Origin: Panagrolaimus kolymaensis
Taxonomy: Eukaryota; Nematoda; Chromadorea; Rhabditida; Panagrolaimidae
Assembly: GCA_028622995.1 (NCBI GenBank)
Contig: JAJQJQ010000013.1
Location: 2,356,001 to 2,420,000 of the forward strand
Direction of reading: 5' to 3'
DNA length: 64,000 nt
Shown one piece after another: positions 51,563 to 62,487 of the stretch. The first letter of the stretch is position 1; the number at the start of each line of letters is the position of its first letter. Both the position numbers and the translations under genes were made by a program. The notes under the pieces were generated by a model. The model worked only from the letters and a program-made list of their open reading frames with translations. It was not told where the DNA came from and did not search any database.

Positions 51563-52759
51563 TTTTTATTTTTTTTATTTAAAGAAAAGCTATTTTTATA
51601 TTTTTCTTAAATTTAATAATGGAGCTTTTAAAACACAAGCAAATTATCCATTTTTAGTATGGCTTTTAAAATTATGAAAACAATAACTACTTATTATCAA
51701 ATGCGTCCAAGATTTTCTAAATTATGAAAAATAACATTTATTGGTTGTCATTAAACCAGAAAGCCCCCTCAGAAAAAAAACTAATATCATGGATGAAAGT
51801 GGTTATTAAAAATTTATTTCGGAAAAAGTACCAAAAAAATATTGAAATTGTATGAGGTTATAGTATGTTTAAACTTTTAAAAACGGTGACAAAAAGTAGG
51901 GTTGGATCAAAAGTTGTAAAAGATGCATTATGAATTCCAAGAAAATTGAAGTAATTTTTTTTTCTACCACTCCTTTTATTTCACAAAAAAAGAAAGATAA
52001 AAAGTTCTTTGTGATAATAATAAAATAAAAGGCGAAGACATTAGAAAGTTAGTTCTCGAATTTTTTTCAACTTAATAAAATTGAGAATAATGTAAAATAA
52101 AAAAATTATTTCCTAAAGCCTTCATTCTGATTTTAAATTTGTATTACTTGATGCTTTCTCACTTATTAGAGAAAACGAAAAAAATACATATATAAACAAC
52201 ATTTTTGAAGAGGGAATATTATACTGAAGAAGATCAAAACAAGTTGTTAAAAATATTGATGGTATAGGCAGCCCATTCATTCCCCTAATGTGTAGATATG
52301 AGGCGCATCCATATTTTTTGGGTCCTAAGAAATACAGAAGAGCGGAAAACTAATTCCTTCTTTTTTTTTAAATCAATTATTGCCAGGAAATTAATTTGAA
52401 GTGATCACTGCATTTTTTTTTAAATATAAGTTTACGCTACAAACAAACATACATTTATTTTTGGCATTTTGCAAGTTTCTTTAGTAAAAAAAAACAAATT
52501 TCGTTAATTTTTTCTTTTCTTTATTTTCTCCAAAAAAAAAGTTTTTTTTGTTGACTTTGTATTTAAATAATTTATGAAAGTCAAAAACGAATAAAATAAA
52601 TAAACATGCTGTCCAATAAAATTTGAGTAGTAAAAATTTAATAAAGAAAAAAGAAATGCTCTAAAATAATTTACTTTGTAGAAAGTTTATTTTAATTTTA
52701 AAAAAATGAAATAAATAAAGTTTTATTTTAAAAAACAAATAATTGAATTGGTATAAAAA
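51563..52759. other. Intergenic, nothing recognised
   Basis: AT-rich, no supported open frame on either strand. It contains the 5' flank of the chemoreceptor and the 3' flank of the large array gene. Confidence 0.5.
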
Positions 52760-55700
52760 TTATTCAATCTTTGGTTCAATAAAAAATTTTACTCGGTTGC
52801 AAACATGTTGGAAATTTTCCATTTTAACATAATATTCGCCATTGCAGTTTTGAAAAATCTTAGCTTGATAATATTTTTTAGTTTTTTGATAACATCCTTG
52901 GCAGCGAAAAAGATTTTCATGTTGAAGTGGAACAAAATGGTAGCAAAAATTTTTGTCCTTGGAATCAAAAATAATCAATTTTGAAAATTTTCCATTTGAT
53001 GCCTTTTCAAGTATAAATTCGTCATTTTGAAAAGTTTTTTCATTTGGTTGAGAAATACAAACATGAACGGCTACATTTAATTCAAGAAAAGATTCTTTTG
53101 GATTTTCATTTTGATGGAGTTTGGCTGTAACCGCTCTACCTTCAGCTTTGCATGCATTACATTGGAATACTTTTTTAACATTTTGATAATTATAAATATA
53201 TGAAATTTGTAAATTACTTTGATCGAAAATTGTGAGCTGCTGAATTTTGGTGCCATCAGATTTGATGAAAGAATCAATTAAAAAATAGGGGTGCTTAACA
53301 ACTTTTTCGGGGCTTAGCGATTCTAGATTTTTGAGTTTTTTCAAATTATTATTCGTTTGTTTAGAATTTTGTTTTGATGAAATTGATTTTTTGAATGTTT
53401 GAAACATTTTAAAATCCATTATTTCTTTACCAAATTCAATACATTTTTTTAATTTGCAAATATGTTCAGTATTAAAAAGTTCAACGTAGCCTTCGCCATT
53501 TTTATCTTCAAGCATTCCGGCAGCCACATATTTTTTAAGTTTTTGACAATCATTACAAACAAAATATTTTGAATGCCAATTATATTTGTAACAAAGATTT
53601 TGATTTTTGGTATCAAAAATATTTAATTCTATGGATGGCTTGCCGTTAATCGCTTTTAAGCGAAAAATTTTGAAATTTGGTTTTCTAATAAATATTGGAT
53701 TATCTCCAACATAGGTTTTCGGTTCACAAACATGGTTTACATTTGATAATTGGATACAAGTTTCACCTTCATCATTTGTAAGAATTTTAGCCGAAATAAA
53801 ATTCTTTTGTTGATCACATTTTTCACAAATAAACTTTTTTTCTGAAATTTTACGAAATTCATAACATAATTTCTTATTTTCATCAATAAAAATTGCAAGT
53901 TTTTGAACCATTTTTCCGCGATAATGTGTTTCATAAAATTTGAAATCCGGAGCTTTGATAATTACATGGTCCATATATTTTTCAGAATTAAATTCGATTG
54001 GCTCGCAAATGTGTTCAATATTTCGCACGCTTGCATATTCCTTTCCAGTTTCATCTGTTAATGTCAAAGCCATAAGTTGGAGTTTTTTGCTTTGGCATTT
54101 TTCACAATAATATCTTTTTGAATCCTTCATCTTGCGAAATTCATAACAATAATTTCTTTCAGCAGAAGTGAAAGCGATCAAATAATTGTTTTCCATTCCA
54201 TATTTGGTGCATTTGAATAATTCATAATTTGGTGAAAATATTTTTATATCACTTTTATATTTTTCAGGTTTATATTCAACAAGGTCGCAAACATGTTCAA
54301 GAGTATTAACTTTTATACATTCATTTCCATTTTCATCTCGACTATAAATAGCTCCAACAAACTTCTTCAGTGAATTAGTTTCACAATGACGACAATAAAA
54401 ATATTTTAATCTTGGTTCCCAAATATAATCATAACAAAGCTGGTTTTCTTCTTCATCTTCCATATTTTCAAGGTTGCTAGAAAATAAAATTAGTCGGGAT
54501 CTTGGTTGACTGAGAAGTTGATAAGAAATAATTTTATACTTTGAAAGATTGAGAATTTTTTGAAACTCAATAGAAATTTTAATTCCATTAAATGTAATAA
54601 AACGATGACTTAATTCTTTGTTAGGAATATATGGAAATGGTTCACAAATGTGTTCTTTATTTTTAACACTGGCATATTCATTTCCATCTTGATCACTACA
54701 AATGGAAGCAGGAATAAAGTTATTTTTGGTTCGACATTTTACACAATAAAATCTTTTGTTTTCATGCTTTACAAATTCAAAGCATAATTTTTTTTCTATC
54801 GAAGAAGAAGTAAAAATTATTATATATTCATTTTCGGCCCCATTTCTTTTAAATTTTGTTAATTCAAAATTTGGTAAAAATATTTTCAAGTCGCTTTTGT
54901 AATTTTCTGGATTATATTCAATTGGTTCACAAACATGTTCAGTTCCATTAATTTTAATGCATTCTCTGTTTTCATTGTCCAAACTTTTAATGGCAGCAAC
55001 AAATTTTTTGTTTGTTCTTCTACAACCACCGCAAACAAAATATTTTCGATGTTTTCGACAACTTTCCCAAGAATATTCATAACAAAATTTTCTTTCCATG
55101 GATGTAAATAATATTAGTTTGGTTTTTCTTTCACCGAAAATTTCATAATTTACGATTTCATAAGTATTTGATTCCAAAATTGTTTCAAAAGCATTTCTAG
55201 TTGACAATTTTTGCTTTTTGCAAGGTATACTAAAAAAACAAAAAATTAAACTTCCTTAAACAAAAGTTATTTAAAATCCTGCTCATTTTCATCCGACTCG
55301 TTATTCGATTCTTCATAGCTTTCATGGGCTTCTTCATTGTCTAACTCATCGCTACAATCATCAATAGAATAACTTTTGGGAACCAAACGTCGTTTACGTG
55401 AAGATGTTAATTCTCTAAAAAGCTTTTTATTATATTCTATCGAATAATGAAAATAGTTTTTTTACCTTTTACTTGTAACTTTTTCATAATTTATCATTTC
55501 TGTAACCGTTGAAGCTAAAGCAGGGCTCTCATTAAATTTTTCAATATCCCCGATGTTAGATGGCTCTTTTAAGTGGGGTAATGTATTTGTTTCGGTATTG
55601 GGCAAGCTTCTAAAAACTCAAATTTAAAATCTTTCAAGCTTTTTGGTTTACTTACGGAGGAATATCTGCGCTTTTCAAATGCATATTATTGTCATTTTGA

Positions 55701-56306
55701 TTTAATACAGAAAAAAACTTTTCCAAATTTGCATTTTTGATTGCATCCATAAATGGCTTCCTATCCTCCAAGTTTAAAGAATATATCAAATTTGACATGC
55801 TTTCTGCTAATCGTGGATGGGCCAAGGCATTGTTTTTTATTTCAGAAAGAATTGGAACAAAGAAAAACTTTTTAAAAAGTTCAGCTTCATTTAAGATTTC
55901 TGCCTAAAAAATATATATTTACATAAGCATAGATAGAGTTATTGAAATTGTATAGTTTAAGAAATACATAAAAAAAACCTTACATTTGGATTTTTAATTA
56001 TATCATACATTTCCTTACATTTTTGTTCACTTAAAAAAATTAAGACAAATGCTTTGGTCAAATTACTTGATGGAAATAAACTAAGATATTTCTAAAATAC
56101 ATACAACGATTCAGTATTATTTTAAAAATTTTAGAAACAAAACTTACATTTTTTTGATAACATTTTTCTCCAAATTTGATTGCAATAGATTCCATTTTAT
56201 CATCAGGTAAAAGAAATAAGCTCTTTTTCTTTCCATTAACTTCTATTTTACATTTTTGAAAATAAGTTATTTTTTGATTTTTTTCATTTATAATTAATTC
56301 AGGCAT
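52760..56306 (-). CDS. C2HC zinc-module array protein, gene 5 (8 modules)
   Basis: Exons 56148-56306, 55984-56091, 55656-55903, 55466-55609, 55283-55414 and 52760-55229, total 3,261 nt = 1,086 residues. N-domain MPELIINEKNQKITYFQKCK with FGEKCYQKN; helical VPILSEIKNNALAHPRL; basic SSRKRRLVPKS; acidic stretch. The eight modules have ligand pairs CGGC/HVC, CVKC/HIC, CRHC/HVC, CEKC/HIC, CEKC/HVC, CNDC/HIC, CNAC/HVC and CQGC/HVC. Modules 3-4 repeat the types of modules 1-2 (both pairs carry SDLKIF/SDIKIF plus NYELFKC-like linkers), so a two-module unit was duplicated internally. The donor of intron 5 is GA|GCAGGA, a GC in place of GT; with it the frame holds, without it the protein stops after EQDFK before any module. 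Confidence 0.86.
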
Positions 56307-56582
56307 TTTTGGAAAAAAAATTAATCGTTTCTTCTCCAACTTTAACGAGTGAAAAAAATGATAAATCTTTTTGTTCGTTCTTGAACAGCTAAACCAATAA
56401 CACTTATAGATTCTTTTCAGGAACAAAAAATATTTTACACTTATTAAATGGAACTGGAAAACAATGGATTAAGACGCTATCTATCAAGACCTATTTTTAC
56501 ACCTTTTCTTCTTTCTTTTTTTAAATCGATTTTATATGCAGATGTCAATGAATAGCCAAAAAACCAGCCTTTATTTTGAAAT

Positions 56583-56600
56583 TTTGTGGCGGGAAATTTT
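56583..56600 (-). promoter_or_regulatory. E2F-like site GGCGGGAAA upstream of gene 5
   Basis: GTGGCGGGAAATTTT, about 280 bp before the start codon of array gene 5. This is the textbook E2F core (TTTCCCGCC on the coding strand). It is a single site here, not a pair. Confidence 0.4.
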
Positions 56601-57042
56601 TTTCTAATATCTAAAAAAATCAAATTTTTTCTTTGGCAATGCGTCGATAAACTTAAAGAAAAAAAGTATTTGATTTCGTAGATAAGTTTCAACACATTTC
56701 CGCTATTAAATTTCGCTTGATAAATGTTAACAAAACAATACAAAACATAATTATTTTTTCTTTCTCTTACAAGATTTTTGGTTGGTCTGCTGCACATTCT
56801 TACATAGCTGACTAAGATGAATAAAAAATGCTCATGAGCGTAATTAAAAACAAAAATTATATATTTTCTTTTTCTTTTTTTTTGTCATCACATTACATTG
56901 CTGAAAAAAACTGGAAATAAATAATTAGTTTTTTAAATTCTTCTATTTTTAAATTCAACTTCGAAAAGAACCATTTTATTTATAAAATAAAAAATAAACT
57001 TTTTAAACCATTTTATTTCTTTAAAATTTAAAAGAGCGTTTA
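56601..57042. other. Divergent intergenic region
   Basis: Between array gene 5 (-) and a chemoreceptor-like gene (+). AT-rich; the minus-strand frame at 56477-56797 lacks support. Confidence 0.45.
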
Positions 57043-58416
57043 ATGGCTGATTATGTTATTTACCTTGTATTTTTCTATCACATCGTTTGCTTATTTTTAT
57101 CAAATTTATCCCTTTATTATGCAATGAACATTTTATTTCTCCAAAAATCTTTAATTCGTTCATCCATGATGTCACCAAACATGAAATTATATTTTATTTA
57201 TGTATTTATTTATGGAATTGTTTCACTTTTATATTATCCATATTGTTTAATATTTTGGAGATTTGATATTGTAATTTATGATGCAAGAACTCTATTTTGG
57301 AGCGGTTTATTTTCGTATATTTTTGTGGGCATTAATCCGCTAATCGAATTTTTACTTTGTCTTGATCGATGTTTATCCACAATTTTTTTATTTAATTATA
57401 CAAAAAAATTTCAAAAAATTATTTCCATTTTCTCAATAGCCATAATTTTGGGGGCTATTTTAATTTTTACATTTCTTTTAAAACAATATTACCCCGATGG
57501 TCCTGAAACGAATTGTCGATTTCTAAGTTGTTTATTCAAATCAACTTTTTATATTTTAATTATTAAAGGATTTTTAGTATTTATTAGTTTTTCTGCTTCC
57601 ATTATTTTAGCTATTTTAATTAAATTTAAATTAAATACAACTTCAGCGAATATGAAAAAAATTAATAAAACGCTAATTATGATTGTATGTATTACAACTT
57701 TAAATGAATTAGTTCCATATATTTGTGGTCAATTGTGCTTAATTGTTAGTTAATTTACTAATACTTTTTTCAATGATATAAAAAAATGAGATAAAATAGA
57801 ATTTTGAGAATATAGACCTCTGTCGATGTTAGTTGAACCTCAAATTTTGTAGCCAGCTCATTAATTTTGAAGCCACAGAAGAAAAATTTTAATTTTCTAC
57901 CTAACGTCACATGTCATTGATTACTAAAAACATTGCTTAATTTGCCTAAGGAAATATTAATATTTTCTCGATGAACCCAGGGAATCATCTTGAAAGACAT
58001 TTGCCTTAAAAGAAATCTGATTTTCTTTTAGAAAATCTAGATCTTTTTTTGTGAAAATGGATTAGATTTTTTTTAAATTAATTTTTAATGCGATCTCTGG
58101 CACGAAAATAAGTTCCATATAAAAAAGTATATATATTTTTTCTCATTATCTTGCAACGAAAAGTTAAAAATGGAGGGTAAAATAAATATTAATCCTTTTT
58201 TTACCAATCAAATATGTAACAAGTTTTCTAGTAAATCAATAACTATATTTTTAGATGACAAATAAAACAATTTCCAATTATGTTGGACCATTTGCTGGAA
58301 CCTTATCAACCATAACTGTAACACTTTCGACAACAATGTATTACACAACTTTAAAAAGGGTTTCGCTAAAATGGAATATAACGAATCTTGTAATTATAAC
58401 AAAATCAAAAAATTAA
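57043..58416 (+). CDS. Chemoreceptor-like 7TM protein, two exons
   Basis: Exons 57043-57744 (donor GTTAGT) and 58255-58416 join in phase 0 to give 287 residues. Hydrophobic segments: YVIYLVFFYHIVCLFLSNL, LYFIYVFIYGIVSLLYYPYC, LFSYIFVGINPLIEFLLCLD with LDRCLS after it (DR in the place of DRY), FSIAIILGAILIFTFLL, FYILIIKGFLVFISFSASII, LIMIVCITTLNELVPYICG, and in exon 2 YVGPFAGTLSTITVTLSTTM ending as TM7. Topology and LDR motif fit nematode sr-type receptors; class not assigned. It is not closely related to the two neighbouring GYRE-type receptors. Confidence 0.75.
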
Positions 58417-59636
58417 ATTCTGCGCAATTTTTGTTTTACTTGTGACATTTACAAAAGAGTTAATTTGAATAATTTATCATTTATTTTGATCGTTAGAAAC
58501 TATGAATCCAGAACAAGAATCAAATAAATGCCTTACAAATTATGGATGAATGTTTTCGTATTAACTGGATACCACAAAAAAGTTGTGTTTTTTGGTTAAA
58601 AAAAAATTGTATTATGACTTAATAAAAGTACTGTGGCTTTATAATTTTCTCTTTCTACTTTTTTTTATTATTAAAAATCTTAAAAGTTGTTTCCAAAAAA
58701 TGAGAAAAAATGTATGCTTTAAATATTCAAACAAAAAAATTTGTCTTCTATATTGATAAAAATTAATGAAACGATTGATTTTCTTTCTGTTGACCAAATA
58801 AAAATGATTGTTTATTTTCCTTATCTCCTTTTTGCTTAATTGAACTAGTCGCTTCCCTTCCAGACGAGGTCACCTATAAAAGTATTAACATGCTTTGATT
58901 TCTTAACTCTTTTTTTGTTTAAACCGAGTAAAATATAAACTTCAAAACCAAACAAAAATAAACAAGATTTTGGAAGGATTTAATTGAAAAAAAAGCATTG
59001 AAGTGATGTCAAAGCACCACGAATATAAGCCCACAATAATTCATCAGAGAATCTTTTAAAAATTTAAAATTTGTTAATGATATACTTTTGTTTATTTAAT
59101 TTTAATTTATTTAGTTTTAATTGTAAGCAAAAGAAATATTTTGGTAATTATCATAATTTATTTTTTTTCTTCATGAGATCGAAGTTTATTTCCATATAAA
59201 AACAAAATTTAATATTGTTTTAAATGATGTTTCACTTTTAAGCATTATTAAAAAAAAAAGAATTCTTTTCTTCCTATTTATTGGTTTCAAATTTATTTAT
59301 TCAAAAAATGCAATAATTCGCTTTGTCATTTTTAAGTTCAAAATTACATACAAAAAACGAAAGAAAAAAAATTAAGCTAGAAATATTCAAAAAAAATAAA
59401 CAACAAAAAATTTGTCGGTAAAAGTTGTGGAAAGGAAAAAATCTTATTTCTTATCATTAATTTTTGATAGCAACATGTTGTTGTAGCGAGCTATTGATTT
59501 TAATTTATTGCATCGTTATTTTTTTGTTTCACATCAGCCAAAAAATAATTTGAGAAGAAAAAAAGTGATAAAATGGAAATAATTAAAAATTAGCTTTATT
59601 TTATTTATTTTTTTAAACAATAATTATTACAATTTT
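58417..59636. other. Intergenic, nothing recognised
   Basis: AT-rich convergent 3' flanks of two receptor genes; no supported open frame. Confidence 0.5.
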
Positions 59637-61074
59637 TTAGAAAACAGTGATATTTAAAGAAGAACGCTTGTTGGAACTTTGCTTTCTCCCAATATAAGTC
59701 ACTTTCGCATTTTTGTTAAATTTAAATTTAATTTGTTTAATAGCAATTTTTGGACGAATAAAAATCATTAATAAGGATTTCATAAAACCAATGGTATTTT
59801 CGCGATATCCATTAAATACAATTAAAATAATAATGGAATCCACAAAAATTCTTAAAACCATAAAACATTGAACTGTTTGCTCCAAAGAAAGGAATCGCAA
59901 CCATGAAGCCCAATTTTGAAGAATATATTCTTCATGCATTTGTATATCCTTCCAATAATATGGTGAATTATGATATATCCAAATTCCATCTTCTAGGCTA
60001 TTTGCAAAACATAAAAAAGACATAGTAAAACATTGAAATCCGATAACGCAAGCAATTTTAAGCGAAGACAATAAACTTTTCCGATTATTTTGAACTCGAA
60101 ATTTTAGCTGTTTTAAAAGTTTAAAAATTAATAAAAATGCAAAAATGTTTGATAAAATTAACAAAAATGGTGGCAAAGCTAATTGAATATATCGAAAATA
60201 AGGCAATGGTCGAATACCAAAAGCTAAATTTAATTGGCATAAAATTTCTTCTGTGTGATTGCAAGCTCCACCATGACAGGCATCCAAACAATTTTGATAC
60301 CTGCCACGAGCAAAATATTCTTGAATGAGTTGAACCCATTCATAAATATTTACAAGTCCAACAAAAGTTAAATTAAAACCAGCGATAAAGAAAAAAATTC
60401 GTAATGGTTTTGTCGTTTTTTTATTAATAAAATATTGAAAATATAAACATCCAAATCTTGAAAATGTCAATAAAAACAACGGTGCATAGGAAGCATATTC
60501 AGCAGCAGATGAAAAGAATGTTTTAAATGCATGAGTGAAATAAGTTTCAGTGGAATTGAAGTTGTTAATAGTGTAAAAGCAGGTTACTGGAGCTAAAAAA
60601 ATTGATTTAAAAAAAATGGAAAAACTCTAAAAATTTCCCAAAATTCGATAAACAAATCCCAAGCATTTGGAGTAATATGGGGACTTAATACCCACCTTCG
60701 TTTACATTTCTTAACCAATCTTTATAGAAATCTAAATATTTTTCAAACCATGCATTCCATGAAGGCTTAGAACAAATAAAGTTATAAATTACTAATAAAT
60801 CCCATAAAGCTTGATTTAAAATAAAGTATTTATAATTTTCTTTTATTTTACCAAAAATTGAAATTAAAATTATTGCAAAAATTAATGGAAAACATATATA
60901 TCCAAATCCAATGGTTTCAAGAAAAAATGGTAATTGAAATAAAAAACATGTTAAATAAGAATCCATAGAAGCTTTTTGTCCATTAGCGTTGCATGAAATA
61001 TTTCCTTCAAAAATATTAAATTCAATTTGATCTTTACCTTGAAGGCCTAATTGTTGTTTAATGAGCCAAGACAT
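59637..61074 (-). CDS. Seven-transmembrane chemoreceptor-like protein, two exons
   Basis: Exons 60696-61074 and 59637-60592 join G|CT in frame to 444 residues, starting MSWLIKQQLGLQGKDQIEF. Membrane segments include FGYICFPLIFAIILISIFG, FLLTFSRFGCLYFQYF, IFFFIAGFNLTFVGLVNIY, ALPPFLLILSNIFAFLLIF, IACVIGFQCFTMSFLCF and VDSIIILIVFNGYRE. The extracellular loop between TM4 and TM5 is Cys-rich (CLDACHGGACNHTEEILC). GKIKENYKYFILNQALWDLL and GYRE match the receptor at 50351-51562. Donor is GTGGGT. Class not assigned. Confidence 0.8.
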
Positions 61075-61706
61075 AATTCTAAAAACAAAATGTATGAAAA
61101 AATAAGGAACTTTAGTTTAGACAAACTTTAGACACTTAAAGTTATAAAAAAAAACAGAAATAGAAATGCGCTTCAAATAACTTTGACGCTAAAACATACA
61201 AAACACACAAAGGATTTTCTTTTTTAAAACCAAACGATGACAACAGAAAATTAGCTAACTACATTTATTTTTTCTAACTAAAAAACGAAGCAAAATTATG
61301 TAACAAATTGTTATTAAAATAGAAAAATATGTAATTTGATCAAAACCTTGCTTTTTAAAAAAAAAGTTAACTACAATGTTTTTTGAACCAAATAAAGTAT
61401 GTAGAATTAAAGTAAATTAAATTAGGACTAAATTTTGTCATGCTCTCTTTCTAACTTTCTTTTTTTTTAATTTTGTAAACAAATTTGTCATCGAAAAAAA
61501 TTTAATCAAACAACAAATATAAATAATTACGTTGCGAGATTGAAATTTAAAGAAAAGCGAAAGTTAATTTTATATTTTTTGTCAAAAGTTTAAAGCTTAA
61601 TTTTAGTGATGATAGGAATGAACAAAAAGTGATGGGATCGATTATGATTATTTTTTTAAAGTCAATCACATGTGTTGAAGTCAAATATTTATGAAGCTAA
61701 AAGACT
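61075..61706. other. Receptor 5' flank, nothing recognised
   Basis: AT-rich. Ends at the stop of the array-gene fragment. Confidence 0.5.
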
Positions 61707-62045
61707 TTATTTATAATTAACGGGGTTACAAACATGTTCAAAAGGTGGTAATTTAATATAATATTCTCCATTATCGTTATTAAAAAGTTTTGCTTGATTA
61801 TATTTTTTGGTTTTTTGATAACATCCATCGCAACGAAATGCGTTTTCTTGTTGAAGTGGAACAAAATTATAGCACAGATCTCGGTTAAGTGAGTCAAAAA
61901 TTGTTAACTTTGAAAACTTTCCATCTGTGGCTTTTTGAAGTTTAAATTCGCTGTTTTGTAAAGTTTTTTCAATTGGTTGAGAAATACAAACATGAACGGC
62001 TACATTTAATTCAAGAAAAGATTCTTTTGGGTTTTCATTTGAATT
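61707..62045 (-). pseudogene. 3' fragment of an array gene (half of module 7 plus module 8)
   Basis: Reads NENPKESFLELNVAVHVCIS, then a full terminal module (LTIFDSLNRDLCYNF, CDGC, FEHVC) and stop at NPVNYK. It is clearly closest to the end of gene 5, which has the same NPKESFLELNVAVHVCISQP block. Similarity begins abruptly near 62040 with unrelated sequence (LALNNS) before it. The DNA identity with gene 5 suggests a recent partial duplication. Confidence 0.85.
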
Positions 62046-62487
62046 GTTCAATGCAAGACACATGAAAAGTTCATCCGATTTATCTTTGTGGGCATTCTTT
62101 TATTGCCCAATCTGCCCTCACTGCGCTGCGCATCTGCTTGAGTGAATCACATCTCTTATGAACTCATCTAAATCACTTTTGTTTTATTATTCCAATCCTT
62201 GTTTGAATAAAAAAAAAGGCTTGATTTCTTTAAGAAGTGGATCATAAACACTTAAATATTCTTTTAAGGTAGAAAATATTTTTTTTGTATCAAGTGTTAG
62301 AGGTATGCTTTAGAACGAAATAATCCAAGAATGCTCAAGTATTCCTTATTTTATTTCCTGAAATTCAGGACGGTTTTGTGGTTGATATCCCACCCACTTT
62401 GCAACAAAATGTTATTTTTATTTTTCAAACAGTTTTTATTATTTATTTTATTCTTTCAATAAAAATTCAAAAACTTTAATATATAAA
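62046..62487. other. Junction DNA between array-gene fragment and transposon
   Basis: Contains a GC-richer patch (about 62090-62130, TCTGCCCTCACTGCGCTGCG) unlike the surroundings. No gene or family recognised. Confidence 0.4.
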
